Origin: Nisaea nitritireducens | GTDB taxonomy: Bacteria; Pseudomonadota; Alphaproteobacteria; Thalassobaculales; Thalassobaculaceae | Direction of reading: 5' to 3' | Length of the DNA stretch: 64,000 bases | Assembly: GCF_014904795.1 (NCBI RefSeq) | Contig: NZ_JACZFS010000007.1 | Coordinates: 1-64,000, forward strand | In this document: positions 1 to 8,296 of the stretch, one piece after another | Position numbering within the stretch: position 1 is the stretch's first letter | Layout: every line of letters begins with the position of its first letter | Notes under the pieces: model-generated | The model's database searches: none | The model's input: only the letters and a program-made list of their open reading frames with translations | Told to the model about the DNA's origin: nothing | Made by a program: the position numbers and the translations under genes

Positions 1-681
1 CGCATAGACGATGGCATCCGCTATGTCCTCCGGCGCGAGTGTCCCGGGGGCATTGTCATAGAAGTTTCGCGCTCTGCCGCCATCGCCCCATCGGCTTTCC
101 GCGAATTCGGTGCGGGTCAGGCCCGGCAGGATTTCGGTCACCCTGATATCCGTCTCCGCGAAATCCATTCTGAGGCCGTCCGTAAAGGCGCGGACGGCGA
201 ATTTCGAGGCATTGTAGATGCTACCGCCGGGATAGACCCGGAGGCCCGCCGTCGAGCCCAGGGTGACGATATGGCCTGAGCCGCGTTCCGCCATCTGGTC
301 GATGATCGCCCGGCAGACCCGGATCGTTCCGTTCACATTGGTGTCGATAATATCCGTCCAGGTATCCGCATCGGCCCGGTCGAAACGGGCACGGCCGCCG
401 ACATCGTGGCCGGCACAGACCACGACGCCGTGGATGTTGCGCCAACCTTCGGGCATGCGCTCGACCATCGAGGCGGCGGAAGCCGGATCCGCGACGTCCA
501 GTTGCAGCGGCAGGCAGTGGCCCGGACGATCTTTCGCCAAGGATTGCAGGCGGTCCATCCGGCGTGCGGCGGCGACAACGCGCGCGCCTTCGGCGAGGAG
601 GCCCTCCACGGTTGCGGCGCCGATGCCTGAGCTGGCTCCAGCAACCAGCACGACCTTGTCTCTCAGCTCGAATTTACCCAT
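1..681 (-). CDS. SDR family oxidoreductase (C-terminus beyond window)
   Basis: NAD(P)-dependent short-chain dehydrogenase of unknown substrate. The N-terminus shows the Rossmann motif VVLVAGASSGIGAAT, then the acidic-residue region and the NTNVNGT segment. The serine strand (VTLGSTAG) and the active-site YNASK (Y-x3-K) are present, so the enzyme looks catalytically intact. The frame is open to base 1; about 227 codons are visible and only a short C-terminus should be missing. The start is placed at MGKFEL; an in-frame ATG seven codons upstream (702) is an alternative. It is followed on the right by an amidotransferase on the same strand, with no functional link that I can see. Confidence 0.9.
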   Translation of the reverse strand, partial: MGKFELRDKVVLVAGASSGIGAATVEGLLAEGARVVAAARRMDRLQSLAKDRPGHCLPLQLDVADPASAASMVERMPEGWRNIHGVVVCAGHDVGGRARFDRADADTWTDIIDTNVNGTIRVCRAIIDQMAERGSGHIVTLGSTAGLRVYPGGSIYNASKFAVRAFTDGLRMDFAETDIRVTEILPGLTRTEFAESRWGDGGRARNFYDNAPGTLAPEDIADAIVYA

Positions 682-761
682 CGGACGCCCGTATTCCCAC
701 ATTACATCGCAATTGTTAGCTCACCTTCGCCGCCGCCTTCCGGCCGGTCAAGCGGGATCCC

Positions 762-1487
762 TCATGCATTCCGCTTGATGCGGGCATCTGCGACAAGATC
801 GATCCAGCTATTGGTAAAGGCGGCGCAGAAAGTTCGGGCGCCGGCTTCATACTGTTCCAGTTCCTTTGCGATTTGCGGACGCCACCCCGGGCGCTGCGCA
901 TCGAGATAACCGGAATGTGCCGTGCTCCAGCGTTCCGCCAAGGTGCGCCCGACTTCGAAATGAAACTGTGTACCGTAGCTGACGAGACCGACCGAGTAGG
1001 CCTGGTTCTCATATGCTGCGCTTGTCGCGAGATGAGTGGCTCCCGGCGGCAGGGTGAAGGTATCGCTGTGCCACTCGAAAACCGGGACACTCGGGTCGAT
1101 AGTACCGGTCAGGGGATCCGCCCGGCCCGCAACTGTCGGCGTGATCGGGACATAACCGAATTCCAATGGCTGGCCGACGACATTGCCGCCGCCGTGAGCG
1201 CGGGCGAGCAATTGTGCGCCCAGGCAGATGCCGAGGACCGGACGGCGTGCCGTATCGAAAGCGCGCATCAGCTCCAGCAGCGGAGGGAAATAGGGAGAGC
1301 CGCTGTCGTCCAGTGCATTTTGATCGCCTCCGAGCACGATCATGCCGTCATGATCGTCCGGCCCGGCGGGCAGGGACGTCCCGTTGAAAGCCTGCACGAT
1401 ATCGAGCGTGACGCCGCGTTCGGCGAAGGTGGCGGCCATTTCGCCGACATCGGTACCGCTGTAGTTTTCGATGACGAGAACGCGCAT
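762..1487 (-). CDS. Class I glutamine amidotransferase-like protein
   Basis: A stand-alone GATase1 domain of about 241 residues, related to the GMP-synthase-like amidotransferases. The nucleophile elbow GICLGAQLL carries the catalytic Cys, and FHFEVG gives the His-x-Glu of the triad. Such proteins hydrolyse glutamine or deglutamylate small adducts; the acceptor cannot be told here. The start is placed at MRVLVIENYSG, four bases after the pncA stop. A start five codons upstream (1502) overlapping pncA is possible. The close spacing suggests co-transcription with the nicotinamidase. Confidence 0.82.
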   Translation of the reverse strand: MRVLVIENYSGTDVGEMAATFAERGVTLDIVQAFNGTSLPAGPDDHDGMIVLGGDQNALDDSGSPYFPPLLELMRAFDTARRPVLGICLGAQLLARAHGGGNVVGQPLEFGYVPITPTVAGRADPLTGTIDPSVPVFEWHSDTFTLPPGATHLATSAAYENQAYSVGLVSYGTQFHFEVGRTLAERWSTAHSGYLDAQRPGWRPQIAKELEQYEAGARTFCAAFTNSWIDLVADARIKRNA

Positions 1488-1491
1488 CGCT

Positions 1492-2106
1492 TCAGATGGC
1501 ATCGGATGTTGTCACTGTAATGCCGTGCTCTGCCAGCTCGGCCCGGGCGGCGGCAAGCGATCCATCGAGATCGATGGCCCGGCATCCGTCTTCCAGTAAG
1601 GTGACCCTGAAGCCGAGTCTTGCAGCGTCGACAGCCGAGAAACGCACACAGAAATCAGTGGCGAGCCCGACCATGATCAGGTGCTCGACAGCGCGCTCCC
1701 GCAGGTAGCCGGCAAGTCCGGTAGTCGTGGTGTGATCGTTCTCGAAGAAGGCGGAGTAGGAATCGATCTCGCTCCGGTAGCCTTTACGGATGATCAGGTT
1801 GGCGCGATCTGTCTCTAGGTCGTTGTGAAAGGCGGCCCCTTTGGAACCCTGCACGCAATGGACCGGCCAGAGCACTTGCGGCCCGTACGGCATGTCGATC
1901 AGGCTGAAGGGATCGTGGCCCGGGTTGTTTGCGGCGAAAGAGCTGTGATCGGCCGGGTGCCAGTCCTGTGTCAGCACCACGTGATCGAAACGCTGCATCA
2001 GTCGGTTCGCAACCGGTACAACGGCATCCCCATCAGAGACGGCAAGGGCTCCACCGGGGCAGAAATCGTTCTGCACGTCGATCACGATAAGGGCGATTTC
2101 ACTCAT
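1492..2106 (-). CDS. pncA: Nicotinamidase / pyrazinamidase
   Basis: Hydrolyses nicotinamide to nicotinate and ammonia in the NAD salvage (Preiss-Handler) route. All family signatures are present: catalytic Asp in IVIDVQNDF, the metal site DWHPADHSSF, catalytic Lys in IIRKGY and nucleophilic Cys in GLATDFCVRFS. About 204 residues, normal for PncA. The start is taken at MSEIALIV; an in-frame start six codons earlier (2124) is less likely. Precedes the amidotransferase gene by four bases, so the two probably share a transcript. Confidence 0.93.
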   Translation of the reverse strand: MSEIALIVIDVQNDFCPGGALAVSDGDAVVPVANRLMQRFDHVVLTQDWHPADHSSFAANNPGHDPFSLIDMPYGPQVLWPVHCVQGSKGAAFHNDLETDRANLIIRKGYRSEIDSYSAFFENDHTTTTGLAGYLRERAVEHLIMVGLATDFCVRFSAVDAARLGFRVTLLEDGCRAIDLDGSLAAARAELAEHGITVTTSDAI

Positions 2107-2198
2107 GGCATTGCTCCGTTCCATCTTCTCAAGGGCACTCTAGAGATGAAGATGTGTGAACAGAACCCGTCCCGTTCGTCCTGGCCATGAAAAGAGAA

Positions 2199-2221
2199 CG
2201 GCCCCGCTTGTGGCGGGGCCG
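2199..2221 (-). terminator. Rho-independent terminator of the fhs/formyltransferase operon
   Basis: A perfect 9-bp stem CGGCCCCGC/GCGGGGCCG with a short loop. On the minus strand it is followed by GTTCTCTTTT. It lies about 45 bases after the formyltransferase stop codon and before pncA. Confidence 0.75.
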
Positions 2222-2263
2222 AGGGAACATTGGGCAGGAGTTCTTTCAGGGAGTTATGCGTGC

Positions 2264-3181
2264 TCAGATGCCAAAGCGGGCGCCGACTTCGAGGCCCTGT
2301 TCGGCGATAAAGTCTTTGGCGGAGATCTTCTTGCCGCCGTCATAGCGCACGCGCTGGACAAGAATGCCGCCGCGTCCCGCATTGATGACGAAGCCGTCAT
2401 CGGTGATGGCGCAGATCCGGCCTGTCCGTCCGGAGCCGTCGGCCTTCTGGCTGTCGAAGATCTGCAGCTCTTTGCCGTTCAATGTCGTCCAGGCGCCGGG
2501 CTGCGGGTTGCAGCCGCGAATCTGGTTGTAGACTTCGCCCTGGCTGCGGTTCCAGTTGATCTCGCCATCCGCCTTGCGGCACCAGCCTTCGTAGGTGGCC
2601 TTGGATTCGTCCTGCGGCGTGTGCGGCGGGTTTCCGGCGCGGATCAGGTCGATGGACTCAAGCACGGCTTCGATACCGAGCGGGAAGACCTTGTCGAAAT
2701 AGACCGAGCCGAGCGTGTCGTCCGGAGTGATCTCGACTTCCTTCTGGACGCAGATATCGCCTTCATCGAGGCCGTCATCCGGATAGAAGATGGTGAGGCC
2801 GGTCTTGTCCGCGCCCCAGATGATCGGCCAGTTGATGGAGGACGGGCCGCGATGCAGCGGCAGCAGGGACGGATGGAAGCAGAGCGAGCCATGCTTCGGC
2901 ACGTTCCGGGCTTCTTCCGGTATGAAGATGATGACATAGGCCATCATCATCAGATCGGCGTTCCAGCTCTTCAATTCCTCGATCACTTCGGGAAGGGAAT
3001 AATCGGCAGGTTGGCACACGGTCAGGCCGTGCTCAAGGGCGGCTTCCTTGACCGGATCGACCGGGCGGCCTTCCTTGTCAGGCGCCGTGTAGACGGCAAC
3101 GATTTCGTCTTCGCCCTTTTCCAGAATGGCTTCGAGCGCGGCCTTACCGAAGGCCTGCTGTCCGTTCAGGATAATGCGCAT
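2264..3181 (-). CDS. 10-formyl-THF hydrolase-like formyltransferase
   Basis: A formyltransferase-fold protein of about 305 residues. It most resembles the N-terminal hydrolase domain of 10-formyltetrahydrofolate dehydrogenase (ALDH1L) and less closely Met-tRNA formyltransferase. The folate site reads FHPSLLPLHRGPSSINWPI with the catalytic His. It is followed by GADKTGLTIF and DDGLDEGDI, then an Fmt-type C-terminal domain (GRTGRI, GILVQRVR). No aldehyde dehydrogenase domain or acyl-carrier linker follows. The start at MRIILNGQQAFG has a good GGGAGG ribosome site, whereas the longer frame to 3262 has none. It is directly downstream of fhs, whose product 10-formyl-THF would be the substrate. Inferred role: releasing formate or transferring formyl groups. 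Confidence 0.8.
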   Translation of the reverse strand: MRIILNGQQAFGKAALEAILEKGEDEIVAVYTAPDKEGRPVDPVKEAALEHGLTVCQPADYSLPEVIEELKSWNADLMMMAYVIIFIPEEARNVPKHGSLCFHPSLLPLHRGPSSINWPIIWGADKTGLTIFYPDDGLDEGDICVQKEVEITPDDTLGSVYFDKVFPLGIEAVLESIDLIRAGNPPHTPQDESKATYEGWCRKADGEINWNRSQGEVYNQIRGCNPQPGAWTTLNGKELQIFDSQKADGSGRTGRICAITDDGFVINAGRGGILVQRVRYDGGKKISAKDFIAEQGLEVGARFGI

Positions 3182-3196
3182 TGTGCTCCCTCCCCA

Positions 3197-3218
3197 CCGC
3201 CCGGCGCGCTCCGGGCGG
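3197..3218 (-). other. Hairpin just upstream of the formyltransferase ribosome site
   Basis: An 8-bp perfect stem CCGCCCGG/CCGGGCGG lies between fhs and the formyltransferase, ending next to the GGGGAGGGAG ribosome-binding site. It may damp translation or stabilise the downstream mRNA. Confidence 0.5.
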
Positions 3219-3233
3219 ACATGCTGATTGAAA

Positions 3234-3260
3234 GGCGCGGGAGCGGAATGCCCCCGCGCC
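3234..3260 (-). terminator. Intercistronic hairpin after fhs
   Basis: Stem GGCGCGGG/CCCGCGCC a few bases after the fhs stop, followed on the minus strand by TTTCAATC. It is probably a partial terminator or 3' processing barrier that lowers expression of the formyltransferase relative to fhs. Confidence 0.5.
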
Positions 3261-3268
3261 ATATCGGA

Positions 3269-4942
3269 TTAGAACAGGCCTTCGATCTGATCCTGATCGT
3301 TCAGCGTGATCTTCTCGGCGGCCGGGACGCGCGGCAGACCCGGCATGGTCATGATATCGCCACAGACCGCGACAATGAACTCTGCACCGTTGGAAAGACG
3401 CACTTCGCGGACCGGAAGCGTGTGGCCGCTGGGTGCGCCCTTGGCATTCGGGTCGATTGAGAAGCTGTACTGCGTCTTGGCGATGCAAACCGGGAACTTG
3501 TCGGCGCCGAGCGCTTCGAAGTCCTTGATCTGGTTCAGAACCTTTTGATCCGCAACCACGCCGGAAGCATCGTAGATGTTCTTGGCGATGGCTTCGATTT
3601 TCTGCAGCAGGCCGAGATTTTCGTCATAGAGCGGCTTGAAGTCAGCGCTGCCGCCTTCGACCAGTTCCACGACCTTCTTGGCCAGATCTTCGGTGCCCGC
3701 GCTGCCATCGGACCAGTGGGTGCAGATGATGGCCTCGACGCCCTCGGACGCCAGCTCGTCACGGACGGCGTTGATTTCCGCGTCCGTGTCCGTGATGAAG
3801 CGATTCAGCGCGACCACAACCGGAACACCGAATTTCTTGGTGTTCACGACATGCCGCTTGATGTTTGAGGTGCCTTTGACCACAGCCTCGATATTCTCGG
3901 TGCCGAGATCTTCCTTGGCGACGCCGCCATGCATCTTCAGCGCCCGAACGGTGCCGACGACGACTGCCGCTGCCGGCTTCAGACCAGCCTTGCGGCATTT
4001 GATGTCGAAGAATTTCTCAGCGCCGAGATCGGCGCCGAAACCGGCTTCGGTCACCACGTAGTCGCCGAGCTTGAGGGCGGTCTTGGTTGCCATCACCGAG
4101 TTGCAGCCATGCGCGATGTTCGCGAACGGGCCGCCATGGATAAAGGCCGGGTTGTTCTCCAGCGTTTGTACCAGGTTAGGGGCTAGGGCGTCGCGCAGCA
4201 GCACGGTCATGGCGCCGTTTGCGTCTACGTCGCGAGCGTAGATCGGTTTCCGGTCGCGGGTATAGGCGACGATGATGTTACCGAGGCGGCGCTTCATGTC
4301 TTCAAGATCGGTCGCGAGGCAGAAGATGGCCATCACCTCGGAGGCGACGACGATGTCGAAACCGTCCTCACGCGGGAAGCCGTTGGCCACGCCGCCAAGG
4401 GAGTTGGCGATCTGGCGCAGCGCCCGGTCGTTCATGTCGATGCAGCGCTTCCAGGTCACCCGGCGCTCATCGATACCGAGCTTGTTGCCCCAGTAGATGT
4501 GGTTGTCGATCATCGCGGCGAGCAGGTTGTTCGCGGCGGCAATGGCGTGGAAGTCGCCAGTGAAGTGCAGGTTGATGTCTTCCATCGGCACGACCTGGGC
4601 GTATCCGCCACCAGCAGCGCCACCCTTCATGCCGAAACACGGACCGAGGCTCGGCTCGCGCAGGCAGATGATGGCTTTCTTGCCAATCAGGTTCAGCGCG
4701 TCGCCAAGGCCGACCGACGTCGTGGTCTTTCCTTCGCCGGCCGCCGTCGGGTTGATGCCCGTGACCAGTACCAGCTTGCCATCGGGGCGGTCCTGAATGG
4801 ATTTGATATAATCGAGGTCGATCTTGGCCTTCGTGTGACCGAAAGGCTGAAGGGATTCGGCCGGGATTCCCAACTTGTCGCCGATCTCCATGATCGGCTT
4901 CATTTTAGCTTCGCGCGCAACTTCAATATCGGACATGACCAT
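3269..4942 (-). CDS. fhs: Formate--tetrahydrofolate ligase
   Basis: ATP-dependent synthesis of 10-formyl-THF from formate and THF, the entry of formate into one-carbon metabolism. It is full length at 557 residues. The P-loop-like motif [11 protein letters not shown], the [19 protein letters not shown] signature and [13 protein letters not shown] are intact. The ATG at 4942 sits behind GGGGAGG; an ATG two codons later is also possible. It is the first gene of a two-gene operon with the hydrolase-like formyltransferase. A palindrome at 5007-5028 lies in its promoter region. Confidence 0.97.
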   Translation of the reverse strand: MVMSDIEVAREAKMKPIMEIGDKLGIPAESLQPFGHTKAKIDLDYIKSIQDRPDGKLVLVTGINPTAAGEGKTTTSVGLGDALNLIGKKAIICLREPSLGPCFGMKGGAAGGGYAQVVPMEDINLHFTGDFHAIAAANNLLAAMIDNHIYWGNKLGIDERRVTWKRCIDMNDRALRQIANSLGGVANGFPREDGFDIVVASEVMAIFCLATDLEDMKRRLGNIIVAYTRDRKPIYARDVDANGAMTVLLRDALAPNLVQTLENNPAFIHGGPFANIAHGCNSVMATKTALKLGDYVVTEAGFGADLGAEKFFDIKCRKAGLKPAAAVVVGTVRALKMHGGVAKEDLGTENIEAVVKGTSNIKRHVVNTKKFGVPVVVALNRFITDTDAEINAVRDELASEGVEAIICTHWSDGSAGTEDLAKKVVELVEGGSADFKPLYDENLGLLQKIEAIAKNIYDASGVVADQKVLNQIKDFEALGADKFPVCIAKTQYSFSIDPNAKGAPSGHTLPVREVRLSNGAEFIVAVCGDIMTMPGLPRVPAAEKITLNDQDQIEGLF

Positions 4943-5253
4943 GGTCTAAAGACCTCCCCTGGCGTGATGCGGCTTCCGAGTCCCGAACGGGCCCTTGGCT
5001 CTTGTTCTTGGTATATTGGTATACCAAGTACCTGATGGCGTAAACGAAAGTTTTCGGTCCTCGGAAACGTGTTGCAAAAGATGCGGTTGCATTTGGTCGC
5101 GTTGGATTTTTTGGCGCTATAAAATTTCCGACCTGTTCTGAGCCATGATTGTCATCGGGCCGGATAAGAGTGTGCTCGACAGTGCCGGCCTGGAGCATCT
5201 TCATCAGGGGAACGGGATGACCGGCAGGCGGTACTCAACCGGAATGCCTGGGG
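4943..5253. other. Intergenic region upstream of fhs
   Basis: A gap of 311 bases between fhs and the deacetylase gene. It holds the fhs leader and the inverted repeat at 5007-5028. The part nearer the deacetylase is AT-richer (GATTTTTTGGCGCTATAAAA, read on plus). I see no gene in it. Confidence 0.6.
5007..5028. promoter_or_regulatory. Palindromic operator candidate upstream of fhs
   Basis: A 22-base inverted repeat with arms CTTGGTATA and TATACCAAG around TTGG. Nested inside is the perfect 12-mer TTGGTATACCAA. That nested site matches the style of operators bound by FCD-type GntR regulators (GTATAC core). It lies 65-86 bases upstream of the fhs start. The regulator is not adjacent. Confidence 0.5.
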
Positions 5254-5901
5254 TCACGCCGCCGCGACATAGGGGGCGAGGGGCATCATGTCCTTGCCGT
5301 CGAGCATTGGTACGCACTCTTTCGGGAAGCTGGTGTCAAAGTCGGCGCCGGAGGCCTCGGCCCGGTCCAGAAATGCCTCGAGATCCGCCATCGCGCCTGT
5401 CGGCAGATCGTGCAGCACCATGAGCGTGTGTTCCTGGGAGGTAATCTGCTCAAGAGCACGCTCGACCCAGCCTTCCGGGTCGGCCCAGTCTCTCGGAATC
5501 GCGTTCCACAGGATGCAGCTATAGGCCTTGTTGTGGAGAAACTCGACGACTTGCGGGTTCAGCAGGTGCGGGCCCAATTTTCCGCCGCCGCCGAAGGGAC
5601 GGAACAGTTTCCCGGTCTCCCCTGTCTCGGCCACCAGAGCATCCGTTCGTTCCAGCTCGGCGACTGCGTCGCTTGCATCTTCCATCTGCCCGAGTGGTGT
5701 GCTGTGCGTGAACGTGTGGTTGCCGATCCTGTGGCCTTCCTCGCGGGCACGCATGGCCAGCTCCATGCGTTCCGGGTCCAGAAGTTTCTGGCCGACAACG
5801 AAGAAAGTCGTCTTGAGGCCGCGCCGGGCGAGGATATCCAGAACCCGGGGCGTGACCTCCGGCTCCGGGCCGTTATCGAAGGTAAGCGTGAGTTTTGACA
5901 T
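5254..5901 (-). CDS. Polysaccharide deacetylase family protein (NodB fold)
   Basis: A 215-residue carbohydrate-esterase-4 type protein without a signal peptide. Motifs in order: TFDNGP near the N-terminus, HTFTH (the His-x3-His metal pair), RPFGGGG, WNAIPRDW and LMVLHD. The usual TFDDGP reads TFDNGP, so one metal ligand is Asn in place of Asp. The lack of an export signal argues for a cytoplasmic substrate. Located 48 bases after the DUF2817 gene on the same strand, probably in one operon with it. Confidence 0.82.
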   Translation of the reverse strand: MSKLTLTFDNGPEPEVTPRVLDILARRGLKTTFFVVGQKLLDPERMELAMRAREEGHRIGNHTFTHSTPLGQMEDASDAVAELERTDALVAETGETGKLFRPFGGGGKLGPHLLNPQVVEFLHNKAYSCILWNAIPRDWADPEGWVERALEQITSQEHTLMVLHDLPTGAMADLEAFLDRAEASGADFDTSFPKECVPMLDGKDMMPLAPYVAAA

Positions 5902-5949
5902 GGGGCTATTCCGGCATCGGGATCGCGTATTGTCAACGTCGCCACTCGA

Positions 5950-6975
5950 TCAGGCGGAAAGCTCTTCAAGGATGGCGCGGCAACCGGATACGCCTTGCGT
6001 ATAGACCGCCTCCAGCCAAGCCGGATCGTCGCAGAAGAGAGCATCCCGCAGCTCCGCTTTTATCCGGCGGCCAAGCGGTGTGTGCAGATCGCCATGGAAT
6101 TTCAGCCAGGTGTCCGCCCTGTGCATTGTGACGATGTGGTCTACAGGGTAGGTGCCGAATTCCAGGATGACCTTGATGGGCTCCATCGCGCAGGCGACAT
6201 CGTCCAGCACGTCGCAGGCGACATGGCGGATCTGGCTGCTCGCGGCATCCTTCCTCGGCTCTTTGTCGCGACGTATCGCCTCCAGGGCGCCGTATTCTCC
6301 AAGACCCGTATGCAGGTCTGCTATTGCCAGCCGGTCCGCTCCTGCACCGTGCCGGGCAACGGTCTCCGCCAGGTTCGCAATCGTCCAGCTTCGTGACGTA
6401 CCGCCGAAAAAGAGGCCGTCCGGATGAGTGTACTGACCGGCCAGAACCTTTCTGCTGAACTTTTCAAAGCCGTTTTCCTCGATGTAAGCCGCAATCCGGG
6501 CTTCGGCCGCGTCGCGTTCGGGGCCTGACCAGACCGCCGGGCAGAGCGCGTCATGCAAAGCGTCGTAGTCCGGGTTTTGCGGCAGGGTCTCGAAAGAGAG
6601 CAGGTTGTTCCGGTTCGGGTCGATATTGTTCTCGTCTGTCCGGGTCATTGCGGCGGAGCCGTAGGGATTGACGGCGTGAATGAAGACCGCAGCCGTGTCC
6701 GCCGGCAACGATGCCTCAATCTCTTCCAGCAGGCCGAGCTGGATACCGGATCCGGTTGTCAGTTCCGTGCCGTGCAGGCCTGAGCTGATGAAGAGAACCC
6801 GGCGCGCGCGGTCCGGCCCGATCCTGACCGTATCGGTCGCGATCTCGGCCGGAAATCTTGAGCTCAATGGATGGCGCGCGGTTTCCAGCGCGTATCCCTT
6901 GTCCTCGACAGCTTGCAGGAAGCGTTGCCGGGCCGTGAAGTAGGTGTCGGAAAAGAGGCTATGGGATGGATGCAT
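5950..6975 (-). CDS. DUF2817 / M14-like zinc carboxypeptidase family protein
   Basis: A 341-residue protein of the DUF2817 family, related to M14 metallocarboxypeptidases and succinylglutamate desuccinylase-type enzymes. Visible signatures are SSGLHGTELTTGS (zinc His and Glu), HAVNPYG, NNIDPNRN and DLHTGLGEYG. No signal peptide is evident. The substrate is unknown. It is transcribed away from the GFA gene across a 167-base divergent promoter region and leads into the deacetylase gene. Confidence 0.8.
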   Translation of the reverse strand: MHPSHSLFSDTYFTARQRFLQAVEDKGYALETARHPLSSRFPAEIATDTVRIGPDRARRVLFISSGLHGTELTTGSGIQLGLLEEIEASLPADTAAVFIHAVNPYGSAAMTRTDENNIDPNRNNLLSFETLPQNPDYDALHDALCPAVWSGPERDAAEARIAAYIEENGFEKFSRKVLAGQYTHPDGLFFGGTSRSWTIANLAETVARHGAGADRLAIADLHTGLGEYGALEAIRRDKEPRKDAASSQIRHVACDVLDDVACAMEPIKVILEFGTYPVDHIVTMHRADTWLKFHGDLHTPLGRRIKAELRDALFCDDPAWLEAVYTQGVSGCRAILEELSA

Positions 6976-7142
6976 GATCTTGGGCCGTGAGGGTGAGGTG
7001 CGTGTCGATGATTAGGCCTTGCCCATGCCATTGCGCAATGATCATTGGCTCGAGCGGGCAATCTGAGCTGGTTATTGACAATCTGGAACAAAAAAGGAAC
7101 ATTCGCGCGATGAAATTCATCACTGCCTAGGGGAGCAGGATT

Positions 7143-7544
7143 GTGGGTGAACAGGTTAGGGCAGGCGGGTGCCTTTGTGGCGCGGTGCGGTTCGAAATTT
7201 CGGGGGAGATGAAGCAACCGGTAGCCTGCCATTGCGCCATGTGCCGCAAGCAGGCCAGCCAGGCCTGGGTTTCCTCGACGCTGAACAAGGACGATCTCAG
7301 AATCTCTGAAGACCGCGGCCTTAAATGGTACCGCTCCAGCGACAAGGCGCGTCGGGGCTTCTGCTCGGAATGCGGCTCCGCGCTGTTCTTCGTCGATACC
7401 GACAGCTCGCGCATCTCGGTATCGCTTGGCGCGCTCGACGGCCCGTCAGAATTGACTGTCCGAGGTCACATCTATGTTGCGGACAAGGGCGATTATTACG
7501 GGATCGCGGACGGCCTGCCGCAGTTTCCAGCATCGGATCTCTAG
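7143..7544 (+). CDS. GFA family (CENP-V-like) zinc protein
   Basis: A 133-residue member of the glutathione-dependent formaldehyde-activating (GFA) fold. Zinc-binding cysteines are in GGCLCGAVRF, CHCAMCRK and CSECGSALF. The biochemical role of most members is undefined, and formaldehyde activation should not be assumed. The start is GTG at 7143 behind GGGAGCAGGA. It is a single gene divergent from the DUF2817 gene. Confidence 0.87.
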   Translation: MGEQVRAGGCLCGAVRFEISGEMKQPVACHCAMCRKQASQAWVSSTLNKDDLRISEDRGLKWYRSSDKARRGFCSECGSALFFVDTDSSRISVSLGALDGPSELTVRGHIYVADKGDYYGIADGLPQFPASDL

Positions 7545-7568
7545 TTTACTGGATGCGTGACGGCCGCT

Positions 7569-8180
7569 TCAGTCGGTGCTGCCGGAGAATTGCAGGAATT
7601 CTCCTGTCAGGTCCGTTGAATTGTCTTTCGCGATAATGCCCGTCACTGTGGTTCGCCAGACGGCCAGTAACAGATCCTCCGCACACTTCTTGTCTTGGTG
7701 AAGGCCAAGCGGCAGCAGCGCGGCGAATATTCTCAGAGGGACGTCGCCGATCGAGTTGTAGCGAACCTCATGGATTTTTGGCCGCTGCTCGACACCCGCT
7801 TCAAGGAACAGCGTCAGAATGTGATCCTGATCGGTATTCTGTATCCTCATCGTGTCGCTCGCCAGCGACCCGGGTGAGAGGCGTGGTGCCAGATTGACAA
7901 TCTCGGAGCCGATAAGGTCATACCGGAAATCTGTGCCGTTCCCGAGATAATGACCGAGACAGAGATGCGGGAGCAGTTCGGCACCGATCGCTACCGGATC
8001 CAAATCCCGGCGCTTCTTCCGGCCGGGCAGAGCGTTCCAGATTCTGAACAGGCGGGTGATACGCGCGAATGCGGCTTGCTTGTCAGTATCGGCGCCCAGG
8101 GGAGTTCGTTTTGCTGGGCTTGGACCTGAGAACGCCGCTTTTTGCGTACGTCTATGATGGCTCATCTCCATGTTTACCAT
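7569..8180 (-). CDS. PAS_5 domain protein
   Basis: A cytoplasmic protein of about 203 residues with a single alphaproteobacterial PAS_5-type domain. Typical segments are RIWNALPGRKKRRDLDP, LCLGHYLGNGTDFRYDLIGSEIV and the closing ILLPLG-like strand (LLPLGL). There is no attached output domain, so it may bind a small molecule or partner. The start at MVNMEMSHH is uncertain; a TTG nine codons upstream also exists. It follows the RND operon on the same strand but beyond a hairpin. Confidence 0.68.
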   Translation of the reverse strand: MVNMEMSHHRRTQKAAFSGPSPAKRTPLGADTDKQAAFARITRLFRIWNALPGRKKRRDLDPVAIGAELLPHLCLGHYLGNGTDFRYDLIGSEIVNLAPRLSPGSLASDTMRIQNTDQDHILTLFLEAGVEQRPKIHEVRYNSIGDVPLRIFAALLPLGLHQDKKCAEDLLLAVWRTTVTGIIAKDNSTDLTGEFLQFSGSTD

Positions 8181-8251
8181 CGCAGCCTGAACGGTCCGGC
8201 AAATCAAGAAATAAGGGAATAGTTTCCGGTGTCGCGGTGATCAGGGGGAAG

Positions 8252-8278
8252 ACCCGGGCGGCTTGAGCCCGCCCGGGT
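8252..8278 (-). terminator. Terminator-like hairpin after the RND operon
   Basis: A 10-bp perfect stem ACCCGGGCGG/CCGCCCGGGT starts about 20 bases after the RND pump stop codon. The following minus-strand bases (TCTTCCCCC) are pyrimidine-rich but hold few T residues. It is therefore either a weak intrinsic terminator or a 3' stabiliser. Confidence 0.55.
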
Positions 8279-8296
8279 GCATCTTCTTTGCGGGGC

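Noticed and set aside
2156-3460. Long plus-strand frame (434 codons) over the formyltransferase gene
   Set aside because: Antisense shadow of a gene with clear family motifs; high-GC codon bias keeps the frame open and its translation has no recognisable domain.
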